Below are positions 46,165 through 56,345 of a DNA stretch of 64,000 nt, one piece after another. Made by a program: the position numbers and the translations under genes. Below the pieces are notes generated by a model. That model made no database searches. It was not told the DNA's origin and saw only the letters and a program-made list of their open reading frames with translations. The first letter of the stretch is position 1. Every line of letters starts with the position of its first letter. Source of the DNA: Epiperipatus broadwayi (Eukaryota; Onychophora; Udeonychophora; Euonychophora; Peripatidae); the NCBI GenBank assembly GCA_028023455.1, contig JAQFVV010006728.1:186001-250000 (forward strand), read 5' to 3'.

Positions 46165-46208
46165 ACCAATAAATGTATTTCATGCTAAACCAGCACTCAT
46201 CAGTTGGT
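46165..46208 (-). ncRNA. Hammerhead ribozyme, family D (second unit)
   Basis: Same as the copy at 45699-45742 except one change that weakens stem III (ATT in place of ATA). CTGATGA at 46197-46203. Confidence 0.72.
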
Positions 46209-46225
46209 CCAGATTATCATCCCTC

Positions 46226-46261
<36 letters not shown>

Positions 46262-46515
46262 ATCAATGCTCAGTTTATATTAAGATAGCAAATCTTCATA
46301 CTTTAATGGACAGGCTTCAATTCACTCCAACCTCCAACTTTTCAGCCATCCATATTATTAAAAATCTGATGATGAAAACTCAAATCCCATGCTGATGCTA
46401 ATATTATTGCCATGTCCATATTGACCTGAAGTCACTCTGACCCCTCATGTATAGGACCAAATCCATTTACATACATATAAGAGGGATGGACAGGATACAA
46501 GCTTGATATGTAATA

Positions 46516-49135
46516 ATAATAATATTAATAATAATGGTGAATTGATAAATATTAATGTATTCTAAAATAACTATCATATAATCCATTCTAATGTCTAAAG
46601 AATAATAATAAAATATTATTAATTTGAAATAATTAAGTAATAAATTTAAAAAAAAGAAATGATATGTAAGTTTTTATTAAAAAGAAATAAGAATATTTAT
46701 TATTAGTTTTATAGTTTAGCATTCCAGTTATAAAAGTTATTTAGATTAAATAATCATTAACATTTTATTGTTGTAATTCTAAAAATAATTTTAAACAATT
46801 AATATAAGGACAGATGTATGTGAGAATATGTGCATGCATTGACATTGAAACACAAGAATAAAAAAAATAATTTAATTCCAATATTGTTTAAAATAAGTAA
46901 ATAAAGCAAATGTGTGGATAAAAGTATTTTAAATATAATATTTAAGGGTTTAATAAAGGGTATAACTTTAAATTTATATTCATTACTATTGTATTGAATA
47001 AATATCATTTAAAAAAACAATTGTTGCATAATATTTGTAATACTAAAATTTTGACTTTGCAGCTGAAGGTCACGTGGTATGGGAAAATTATATTGATTAC
47101 ATCAGTAGATTGATTCCACAGCTGGTTTGTCAGAATATTAAAATTTAATAAAAAATAGTTTTTATTGGTTTTTAAATGAATTGTAGGTGGATGAAAAATT
47201 GTGAGATAAAACAGAGATCGAGGGACCATCCAGGGGCTAATCTTATTTTGATTCAACTGGTGCTGGATCTTAAAAATTTTGTTAATAAAAGTAATTTTTT
47301 TTAAAGAACTTGATATTTCTAAAAAAAAAATACAAGTCTGTCTAAAATATTTAAAATCGTCTTGTAATGAAGGAGGGCTAAAAGAAAGGTAATCTGTTTT
47401 TCTGACAATTTGAATTTCAGTCGAGGCATAGAAATTATAGTTAAAAATGTCTAGAATAAATAAAGCATCTCACATATAAAATGACTTTACCTTATTTAAT
47501 TTTCTTTACTTGGAAGTAAGGTTAAGGAACGAACTATTATTCATTTCCATAGATAAGCATTTGGTCATATTAAACTATTTTGAAAGTAAAATGCTAATTA
47601 TTTTTCCTGTTAGATTAAAAGTATATGTAAAAAAAAAAAGAAATTTTTTTTTAAAAGTTTAAAAAGAACATTATAAAGAAGCTGCTACGTTCGATTACAG
47701 TGAAACTATAAAGGATGATTATTTTTTTTTTTTTAAAAGGAAAAGTTATTACTTATATCTTGACATATATGAAAATGATTTGTTTAGCTACATGCAAACA
47801 TATTATATATACATTTTAAAGGATAATTCTTATTTACACAGTAAGAAAGGACACGTATTTGGAAATAAAACTTTAAAGCAATTTGTAAGGATTAATAATG
47901 ATTTTATAGTTATTGGGTATATTATAAAGGGTCATCCTTGCCAGTATTTAAAAATAACTTTATGGCATTAATTATAGCATATAAATGGAGAAATGTCTTG
48001 AACAGTAAAAAGATTTCTACTCTCATATTTAAAAGTAAGCAAAGGAAATTAATTTTAAAAATAAATATGTCGTGGAATATTATTAGGAAAAGTACTTAAG
48101 AAAAACTATATTTCAAAAGAAGCGTTTTCCTAAAAGAGAATAAGGAAATTCAGATAGAAAGATATTCTTATTATTATTATATGCAATTTTGAACTTGGGA
48201 TCCTATAAATAAATTAAAGTGTGTTCAGCTGAAGAATTTATTTTGTTTCATGCCGGCTTAATCTTATTATTTAATTTTTTTTTTTAAAAAAAATGTTTAA
48301 AAAAATATTATTAATGAACTATTGAACATTTTCATTTGGAAATGATTGCCATATGTATAAATGTATTAAGTGAAGCTTCGAATTTGGATAGATATCTTAA
48401 CCTGGATAAATTATCTATACATTATGAAATGGAAAAATCATCACAGAGCCAAAATATGAACTTGAATTAATGTATTATTATTTTTTTTTTTATGGTCTGC
48501 GTTATTGGTTTTAAAAAAAAAGAATGAAACCATAAAAATATTTATGCTATTAAATTTTTATGTAACACTTTTTGCATAAATATACAAATAAACTAGGGTT
48601 ATAATTTTAAAACGATTTGAATGAGCAAATATTTTTTGCCATTCTTAAGTAGATTTAGTTTATTTATTAAGCATTACACTAGCTAGTTTCTATTTAATAA
48701 TTTTAAATTTAAATATCACAGTCTTATTTTCATATAAATTGGGATGTTTTACTCAATTTTTATTTTAAATTTACTAAAGAAGTTTATCAGAGAATATCCA
48801 TTCATTTGTTTTATTAATGTTATATTAATAATAACTATAAATATTTTATATTCATCAAGAAGTAAATATTCTTGCATTTAATTTACAATTTTAAAAGTCC
48901 ACTAGTCACTATACTTTAGCATTTAATATTTTGTTATGTGTGCATTGTGCCTTGCCTAGAATTTTATATGCATTTACGTTTAAAGTATTTTCTACAGTAG
49001 TCATTGGACACATAGTTTGCTTTGTTGGTTCGAACATTGGATATACATTTTGTATTTTATAAATTTCTTGGAAACAACTTAGTTAGTTTAAGTGAAGTAT
49101 ATATCTTGCTATTAGTTAGAATTTGTTAGCTTCAA
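46516..49135. other. AT-rich DNA without a recognisable gene
   Basis: Low-complexity A/T with long T and A runs (47630, 47720, 48480). The minus-strand frames at 46799-47008 and 47005-47256 show no recognised domain. Confidence 0.5.
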
Positions 49136-49645
49136 GAGTTAGGCTTAGTTTATAATTTTTGAATATGTATTATGGAGTAGAGAAAATCCTCCATCCTTAT
49201 TGTAATGTATTTCCATAATTTGATAGTGCTTGTCCCCAAAAAGAGGGTATTATATTGTATTTTTCAGTGATGATGATCACATTTATAAGCATTGAAAATC
49301 CCATGAGAGGATTGTGCTTTTCTGGTGTGTTCCTATTTCCAGATGTACTGTAGATGAATTCCAGACATCGTCATTTTGCCTCGAAGTTAGGTATTTTTGG
49401 AAGCCACCACATTCTTTTCCAGCTCTGAGGAGCCTAGTATTTTTATATTTTTTGCCTATCATTCATGATGACTTAATGCTAATTCTACCACAGTAGGTGA
49501 TGTTGCATTTGTTTTAGATTTGTAATGACAAGATATGCTTGTTTGAGGAAATGTATTTCTTCAGTGTTTTTCTGAAGGTTTGTGATGATGGTGTTCTAGC
49601 TGTATTTTTATATTGGACTATTTCCATCATCTAATATGTGTGTTG
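49136..49645 (-). other. Mixed-composition stretch, possible decayed mobile element
   Basis: Composition differs from the surrounding AT-rich DNA. Read on the minus strand it gives broken pieces such as KECGGFQKYLTSRQNDDVWN and an ENTIITNLQKNTEE-like piece. I cannot assign a family. It may belong to the same insertion as the Penelope-like fragment next to it. Confidence 0.3.
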
Positions 49646-49696
49646 AATGTCTTTAGAAAAGTTTAATTTTTAGTTAAATATTCCAAATGCATTCAA

Positions 49697-49845
49697 CTGT
49701 TAGTAATATCACAGCAAACAGGTTAGTATATGCACCAACTGTTAGTAATATCACAGCAAACAAATGTTAATAATATCACAGCAAACAGGTTAGTATATGC
49801 ACTAACTGTTAGTAATATCACAGCAAACAGGTTAGTATATGCACA
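49697..49845 (-). repeat. Four tandem copies of a roughly 40-bp unit at the 3' end of the Penelope-like element
   Basis: AACTGTTAGTAATATCACAG then CAAACAGGTTAGTATATGC occurs at about 49697, 49738 (shortened), 49768 and 49804. It directly adjoins the hammerhead-like motif at 49841-49881. Confidence 0.8.
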
Positions 49846-49881
49846 ACGTTTCGAGAGGTATTTTTCTCCCCTCTTCTTCAG
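49841..49881 (-). ncRNA. Hammerhead-like motif in the 3' region of a Penelope-like element (degenerate)
   Basis: Minus strand: CTGAAGA (49875-49881), then after one extra base the hairpin GAGGGG/CCTCTC, then GAAAC (49848-49852) and GTTGTG. The base at the cleavage position would be G, which hammerheads do not tolerate, so self-cleavage is unlikely. Confidence 0.4.
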
Positions 49882-49909
49882 GTGTTGCTGGCCTGACCAG
49901 TGACAGTAC

Positions 49910-49992
49910 TAGCATGGGATTCGAACCTGGGTCCTTAGATTCTTGATTATTGAAATTTAAGGTAATGCTCTAACCAACTGAGCCATCCTGCC
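49910..49992 (-). other. tRNA-like segment with Pol III A and B boxes (not a functional tRNA)
   Basis: Minus strand: A box TGGCTCAGTTGG (49974-49985), a 4-bp D stem GCTC/GAGC, an anticodon-like stem CCTTA/TAAGG with an oversized 20-base loop, and B box GGTTCGAATCC (49917-49927). T stem and acceptor stem do not pair well, so this is a tRNA-derived region such as the head of a SINE or part of the Penelope-like element's terminal repeat. Confidence 0.6.
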
Positions 49993-50023
49993 AAAGGCAA
50001 CAGTATGTAGTAATTTCATATAC

Positions 50024-50360
50024 TTATCTATGAGGTTCCTCCTGATTTCTCCACTTTTTCCTCAGAGCAAAGTTGATTAGTGATTTCCATACATTATGTA
50101 TAGTCACACTAGGTTGGCTTATGGGATTTTTTGCCATTGTCATGTGAGCAGCTTCTTTAAATTTTCTTCTTTGTACCTTTTCTTCTTTATCCAATATTTT
50201 TGTATTTTCCCAATTGAACGTATGTTCATTGGTCCATACATGGTCTGCTACCTTAGACACATCTGTTTTCTCTCTTCTAATCATCAGTTTATGTTCTTGC
50301 AAGCGCTTTTGAATGGGACGGCTGGTCTCACCAATATATGTTCTTCCACATTCAGGTAGT
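50024..50360 (-). pseudogene. Penelope-like element, 5'-truncated: GIY-YIG endonuclease C-terminus
   Basis: The minus-strand frame begins upstream of the ATG, near 50359, with ECGRTYIGETSR. That is the YIG half of a GIY-YIG nuclease and includes the conserved Arg. It continues with RLQEHKLMIRR, VADHVW, HTFNWENTKI and RRKFKEAAHM, blocks typical of PLE endonucleases, to a stop at 50024. The N-terminal GIY strand, the linker and the RT are missing, as expected of a 5'-truncated PLE. The remaining reading frame is open. Downstream in the element's direction lie the tRNA-like segment, the hammerhead-like motif and the tandem 40-bp repeats. It differs from the PLE at 43680 and belongs to another family. 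Confidence 0.8.
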
Positions 50361-51282
50361 TGTAGCTAATTTAAGGCTCATAGGTATATCAATGTTTGAA
50401 TTGTGTTGCTATGATAGTTTTATCACACACAAGCTAACCAACAATAAGTTATATTTATTTTAAAATATGTTAAATATGCATATGGTATAAGTGGCAATTC
50501 ACACATACTAATTTAATATTTTCATCCAGAATTTTGCCGCTGGATTTGTAAGTTTGTTACATCATTATCTTTAAAACATTGAGGGAATAATTTTATGTGG
50601 ACTAAAGTTATTTAAAAAAAAAACTATAACTGATCTCTGATGAATGATTGTCCCATACACTTAAGTTAGTTTAATTTTAATATTAGCTTAATCTGATCTA
50701 AACATATCTCTAGCTGTGATATTAGTTATATCCATGAAACTAGTGATGATATTTTTTTTTAAAGTATTGTTGATATGCTTATTCCAACTTAGCGTTTGTT
50801 AAGTTGAGAAGTATAAAATTAAGCTTAGGGTTTTCAATATAAACCTAGTTCTGTATGTTATTCTGATTATTAGATGACACAATAATGGTATAAATTATTC
50901 TAATAAAGAAGAATAGTAGTGTGCTTATTAAGTACATCTGATAATTAAAGTTTAATTTTTTTTTTTTTTGAGAAAAATATAATTATTAAAAGAAAGTAAC
51001 AGTGAATAACTTTGGTCTGTTATTAAGTGTATTAGTGTAAGTTAAATAAAACTGTTAAGAGTCCAAATAATTATATTAAATCTTAGTGCGGTATTGGCAA
51101 TGTTTGTATTCTACTACATTTGTAAACATTTCTTCTTGTTATTAATAAACCAAATTATTATTATTTCAAAAGTTTTGTTTTGTTTGTTTTACTTTTATTA
51201 GAAAATATATTATTGTCTTCGGTTCCAAGTTCACAAAGTTTTAAAATTTTAAAGTTATTGAATCTTCAATTTAGAAATTTAC
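50361..51282. other. AT-rich DNA without a recognisable gene
   Basis: Low complexity only. Confidence 0.55.
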
Positions 51283-51462
51283 AAGTATATTCTAATAGTA
51301 ATAATAACAAGTCAGATGTCACATGACTTATATATAGCTTGCACTTACAAATATGTAAAATTAAGAGCGTGCTAATAGCTCTAAACAAGCTTTTTTTTTA
51401 TTTATGATAAATACTACTACAAGAGAAGGCATTCAAATCATTTTTATCTTAGATTGTCCCCA

Positions 51463-51503
51463 TCCCCAGACCGGTTTCGACCTATGGGTCTCTTCAGTGA
51501 GGA
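51463..51503 (-). ncRNA. Hammerhead ribozyme, family C, left arm
   Basis: Minus strand copy of the ribozyme at 51525-51565, identical in its core: CTGAAGA (51491-51497), GACC-CATA-GGTC, GAAA (51475-51478), ACC/GGT and C, TCCTCA/TGGGGA. Confidence 0.85.
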
Positions 51504-51524
51504 GTTGGGATCTAATGTCCCAAC

Positions 51525-51565
51525 TCCTCACTGAAGAGACCCATAGGTCGAAACCGGTCTGGGGA
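51525..51565 (+). ncRNA. Hammerhead ribozyme, family C, right arm
   Basis: Stem I TCCTCA (51525-51530) pairs with TGGGGA (51560-51565), with one G-U pair. CTGAAGA (51531-51537) fits CUGANGA. Stem II GACC/GGTC (51538-51549) is perfect with loop CATA and a G-C pair next to the core. GAAA is at 51550-51553. Stem III is ACC/GGT with no loop, then C51559 as the cleavage-site base. Every core position fits; the self-complementary ACCGGT suggests it works as a dimer. Confidence 0.87.
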
Positions 51566-51690
51566 TGGGGACAATCCAAGATAAAAATGATTTGAATGCC
51601 TTCTCTTGTAGTAGCATTTATCATAAATAAAAAAAAAAAGCTTGTTTAGAGCTATTAGCACGCTCTTAATTTTACATAAGTATATTCTAA

Positions 51691-52590
51691 GTTAATTAAA
51701 TATAGTTGATACTGTCTTGAAAATAAAAAAAAAACTATGTTAAAGTAAATGATTCTCATATTGAATTATAAAGACAGATAATTGCATTATAGCAGATACA
51801 CAATTAAGTACTTAGTTAAAAGTTTATTATTTTTTTAAAATTATCAGTATATCTTTCAGACTAAAGATTATGTAATATCAGATTAACAATATTAGTACTT
51901 CAGAAGAATACTTTGATTAATATTATTTTAAAAGCTGCACATTATCTTATATTCACTGCACATCATTTATCATTATCTTAAATCTTATATATTTAAAGAA
52001 TTCTAATCCATATGCATTTGAGGTCTTTAGTGGTTGTTTGTGAGTATGGAAAGGCATTAAAAGTACCCTTGCTCTTTTCTTTGCTCAAGTAATATCTTAG
52101 ATAATAGGCCATTATTAGTTTAAATTTAAATTGATTCATTAAATTTTGTGAATTAATATTTGTTTTGTTTATTATTTTAAGATTGAACATATTATAATTA
52201 TTTTATGGTCAGCTAAGATGTCACTTATTTATTTATTAATCACAGTAATTCTTTATTAGGCAACTTAACTTAAACTTTAATTTTACACAAGAGTGTTAGT
52301 TTTAAAATCCCTGAGGTTATTTACTCTTGTTGTTTTAGTAAATATAATTCTGTAAGATGATCTTTTAAAGCAAAGCATCATAGGTCTTATTCAGAGAGTG
52401 TATGATCTATTGGTAAGACTAATATAGTAAGCATTGATTAGTGATTTAGATAATCTTTTGTATGGTTTATTAAAAGATTAATATACTGTAGTCATTATAG
52501 TTCATCAGTATTGGATTTCATCTTTATTTGATTACATATCTCTGGATCATCATCTCTTTTCTTTAAATTTATTGTAACCCCACTGAGCTG
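51691..52590. other. AT-rich DNA without a recognisable gene
   Basis: Low complexity only. Confidence 0.55.
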
Positions 52591-52594
52591 AGTC

Positions 52595-52865
52595 GTTTAG
52601 AGTCTCTCATTTATATTTTATCTCATTTCATTTTTTCTCCTTTATTCCATCTTCTTCTTATACCTCTCTTTCATATCTTTTCCATCATCTCATTTCTTCT
52701 CTCTCTCCATTATATATATCATTTCTATTACTTTTCCCCATTTCTTTTCCCTCTCAATTCTTTTCTTTTCCATCATTTATCTTTACCATTATCATTATCT
52801 CCATTTCATTAGTAGCATTTTTCTTCTTTTCTCTCTCTCTTTTCTCTTTCTCCCACCCCCCTCTT
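52595..52865 (+). repeat. Long pyrimidine-rich tract
   Basis: About 270 bp are dominated by TCTTTC/CTCTC-type runs on the plus strand, directly before the family D repeat. Confidence 0.7.
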
Positions 52866-52874
52866 ATTCTAATA

Positions 52875-53502
52875 ATCTGGACCAACTGATGAGTGCTGGT
52901 TTAGCATGAAATACATATATTGGTGATTATTTATCTTTTCTACATAAGTATTAGTTGCATAAGATAGTGTTGAAGGATGCTTGAAAATCTGAGTTCAAAC
53001 TCCTATACTTACAATTAAAACTCCCAGGTTTGTGAAGAGTGCCTGGTTTTTAAATATTTACATATCAAGCTTGTATCCTGTCCATCCCTCTTATATGTAT
53101 GTAAATGGATACAGTCCTATACATGAGAGATCAGAGTGACTTTAGGTCAACATGGACATGGCAATAATATTAGCAACAGCATGGGATTTGAGTTTTCATC
53201 ATCAGATTTTCAATAATATGGATGGCTGAAAAGTTTGAGGTTGGAGTGAATTGAAGCCTGTCCATTAAAGTATGAAGATTTGCTATCTTAATATAAACTG
53301 AACATTGATTATATATATGTGTGGGAGATGATAGTGCTGGTTTAGCATGAAATACGTATATTGGTGATTATTTATCTTTTCTACATATGTATCAGTTGCA
53401 TAAGATAGTGTGGATAATTGAAGAATGCTTGAAAATCTGAGTTCAAACCCCTATACTTACAATTAAAGCTCCCAGGTTTGTGAAGAGTGCCTGGTTTTCA
53501 AA

Positions 53503-53505
<3 letters not shown>
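52875..53505 (+). mobile_element. Hammerhead repeat, family D, one unit plus a partial second unit
   Basis: Opposite orientation to the two units at 45607-46515 and clearly diverged from them. The unit repeats at a spacing of about 441 bp: GTGCTGGTTTAGCATGAAATAC occurs at 52893 and 53334. The first copy has a complete hammerhead. The second lacks the stem I/CTGATGA part (reads AGATGATA). The unit ends at (TA)n, 53510-53570. Confidence 0.8.
52881..52924 (+). ncRNA. Hammerhead ribozyme, family D
   Basis: Stem I ACCAA (52881-52885) pairs perfectly with TTGGT (52920-52924). CTGATGA (52886-52892). Stem II GTGCT/AGCAT with loop GGTTT, closed by a G-U pair. GAAA (52908-52911). Stem III ATA/TAT with a 2-base loop, then A52919 as the cleavage-site base. 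Confidence 0.82.
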
Positions 53506-53509
<4 letters not shown>

Positions 53510-53543
<34 letters not shown>

Positions 53544-53570
53544 CAAATATTTATATATATATATTTTCAA
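53510..53570. repeat. (TA)n microsatellite
   Basis: Interrupted TA run. Confidence 0.95.
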
Positions 53571-53599
53571 ACTTCGAGATATTAAAATAGATCCAGTGT

Positions 53600-55735
53600 A
53601 AACATAGATTCTCTTTGTTAACATTATATAACAATTGATTCCATAAGAAAGGCCACCCTGGCCCTCTCAAGACTTCTAGATCTTGTAAATGAAACACCCA
53701 AGAGAATCACAAAGAGTACACCAAGTAAACAAGGCTGTTCAAATGTGATTGCCCTGAAGAAACTTTATCAATCAGTCTCTGAAGAACTTAAAGAATATCT
53801 GGCAATAAAAAAAGAAAAATCTTTTTGAGATAGACACACACATGGTCCAGACACTATATTTGCTGGGCATTGGGACGAAGGCCATCAACTCACATACTGA
53901 AAGCAATTAAAATACAAGAAGAAATAATCTCTGGTTCCAACATGTTACTACATCTCTATATACATTTTAAATCCATCCTTCAAAAGAAAAAAATAACTCT
54001 GTGCCATATTTTCTCAGTGATCCAGAAAAAAAACAGTATTTATTCCCAAAGATTTTATTTAAAAATTAGCATCAACATCAAACTCCTGTCACATAGCAAT
54101 GCATGAAATACTTTGCTTTGTATTCAAGCATTTACAAAAATTTACTACAATCTAGATAACTTCTTAAAAAAAAGTCTATCATATACATGGATTATACCCT
54201 ATTATAGTGATATCATTTACTGAAACACAGAAAAAATAACCACATTAAACAATCTAAGACCCATATCAATGAGCCCACTAGGTACCAAACTGTTGGAGTC
54301 AATCATTAAAGACAAAATAGAATTCTATCTTATACTTACACTATCTAAAATGCAGTTTGCTAAGAAAGGCTCATCTGCAATGCAAGCAGTCTGTCAGAAA
54401 CAATAAAAAATATAGTCCAGTTGTGATCCAACTGGATATAAAATCAGCATTTTATATGATTCCGATTGAACTCCTTGTTGAAGCATTAGCAGATACAGCC
54501 ATACTGAGATTCTTAATATACTTAATCATCAATCTTCTATTAAGTCAAGAAATGCATGATACACTTAATGGGAAGAATTCACCATCTTTTGTACCTTACT
54601 GTTCAATTCCCAAGGTTTTCCATTAAGCACTCTTTTTTTACTATCTATATGAATCACTTACTGAATACAGTAGAATTATTTTGCATATACATACCCAGTC
54701 TGAAAGCAAATATCTCCTGTAATGTATCAATTGTTTTAACCTCTAAAAAATAAATCCCAACTTTATTAAAAAATTCTTAATTCATACACTGACAAATACA
54801 AGCTGAGATTTAACATGGATAAATCTTGTTTTTGATCAATGTACACAGGACAATTTTACACGCAACATTTTAAAGAAAAACCTAGCTCTTTTGTGAAATT
54901 TTCTTTCTATTTGAGCAACCTAAAAACACTGACAAATATAAGACAAAATTAAAAATATAATTGAAAATATAACTGATTCACTTTCAAAATCTTACCTATC
55001 ATTGTACTCAATAGTATCCCTGTATTAATTATGACTCAAATCACATACTATTCTCCAATAATACTATACACTAAATCTTTTACTTGTAAAATAAATTCAC
55101 TATGTAGAATGTTGCTGTGAGAGAAAAAAGATTGTTTCAATTTCACTAAAACATAATCAAGCTCATCTAATACAAAATGATTTGGGACTACATTCAATAA
55201 ATATTTTTAACATTAAAAAACATTAAATCTTATTTCTGCTTGTGCTCATTTATTCCCATACATGAAAGTGTTCTTCAAGTTTACCCCAACAGATAAGCTG
55301 CTACCAGTCACTGGATACTGAAAAATCTTGCTTACATTAATTCTCAACCTTACAAACTTTACTTATTCACCAATATTGGGATACACACCAGATAATTTGC
55401 TCTACCTTTGTGTTAAATGATAAAAGACCAATTCTAAACATTGATATTAGACAACTAATTCAAAAATTCAAATTCTGGTCATTAGAACCCAAATATTATG
55501 ATTTTCTGCTGAAATTAAATTTTGAAGCACTACCAGCATTATACTTTTATAGATACAGAAGACATTACATAAATGCAAAAGACATATGCTGTTTCTGTCA
55601 TAGAGAGACTGAGTCTCAAGAACATTTTCATTTTACCTGCTCTGCATTTGATAATATTCACTCATCCATACCATTATTGTACAAACAAAGAAATTGTGAC
55701 ATTCAAACTCTTTTACAATAATTTGTTAAAGGTAT
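53600..55735 (+). pseudogene. Decayed LINE: reverse transcriptase and 3' zinc finger
   Basis: Plus strand, many stops. SRKKTVFIPK near 54025 and NLRPISMSPLGTKLLESIIK near 54250-54315 are upstream RT blocks. QLDIKSAFYMIP in the 89-codon piece at 54357-54626 is the block with the first catalytic Asp. VPYCSIPKVFH follows. No YxDD box is recognisable. The 103-codon piece at 55410-55721 ends in CCFCHRETESQEHFHFTC, a CCHC-type zinc finger of the kind found downstream of RT in several LINE clades. The clade is uncertain; the combination suits CR1/L2- or R2-like elements. It is close to the endonuclease fragment at 45140, but there is no proof they belong together. Confidence 0.65.
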
Positions 55736-56256
55736 CTAGCTACTCATATATTTGAGCAAGTAGTTTTACATTTTCACTATGATGTACAAGATACTCCTTC
55801 ATGCATAACAATAATCCAAGAAGACATCCAAATACATTTTGGAACAAAATGGAACTACGCTGCTTAAGAAATAAAAAAAAATGTATCCCAAAAGATGTAC
55901 ACAGCCACTTGGTCCATATTGCAACAACACTCAAAATTATAGCATGAAAAGACGTTAATAAAAGAGAAAAATAAGAACCTTGTCAGTATATAAAACTGAT
56001 TGGATGTGTATGTAGAAAAATGTAAACTCAAATTTGTAAACCACATGCATATTCTTTGTTTTTGTTGCCACCAACCCCCAAATTACAATTTCAATTTGTT
56101 TATATTATCTTCAAGTTATCTGCATGTGGTAAAATAGTTATTAATGTAAGCTTTTTTCTTGTTATAATTTGTACAATTAATTTTATATTTATTTAATTTG
56201 CCTGATAAAAATCAATATAACCACATATAAATAGCTAATAAAATATGTTTTAAAAG
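55736..56256. other. Decaying LINE 3' region or flank
   Basis: No further coding block; composition returns to AT-rich. Confidence 0.4.
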
Positions 56257-56345
56257 TAGTAGTAGTAGTAGTAGTAGTAGCAACAGTAGCAGTACGAGGA
56301 GCAGCAGTAGTAGCAGCAGCAACAACATCAGTAATAATATATCTG
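56257..56345. repeat. (AGT)n/(AGC)n microsatellite
   Basis: GTAGTAGTAG runs into mixed CAG/TAG units. Confidence 0.9.

Larger units (their letters stand above)
45607..46515 (-). mobile_element. Hammerhead repeat, family D, two tandem units of about 466 bp
   Basis: GTATAGGGGTTTGAACTCAG begins both units (about 45607 and 46074) and the units are nearly identical to each other. The minus-strand hammerhead cores at 45699-45742 and 46165-46208 are 466 bp apart. Related, opposite-strand copies lie at 52875-53505. Unit length and ribozyme-to-ribozyme layout are those of retrozymes. No protein is encoded; the 63-codon frame at 46204-46395 is a chance ORF. Confidence 0.82.
51283..51690. mobile_element. 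Hammerhead repeat, family C: 382-bp insertion, palindromic, 13-bp target duplication
   Basis: AAGTATATTCTAA at 51283-51295 is repeated exactly at 51678-51690. The insertion contains a palindrome at 51352-51678 whose arms each carry a complete hammerhead, in opposite directions, around the centre near 51514. The left end (about 51309) has AAGTCAGATGTCACATGAC, shared with family B. The 63-codon frames on both strands across this region are mirror images created by the palindrome and are not genes. Confidence 0.88.

Noticed and set aside
49697-49845. CRISPR-like repeat array
   Set aside because: Units are contiguous tandem repeats without unique spacers, at the end of a eukaryotic retroelement.
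49910-49992. A true tRNA gene
   Set aside because: A and B boxes and D stem are good, but T and acceptor stems do not pair and the anticodon loop is 20 bases long.
51404-51624. Overlapping 63-codon ORFs on both strands with almost identical proteins
   Set aside because: They are mirror images created by the palindrome and run through the ribozymes.
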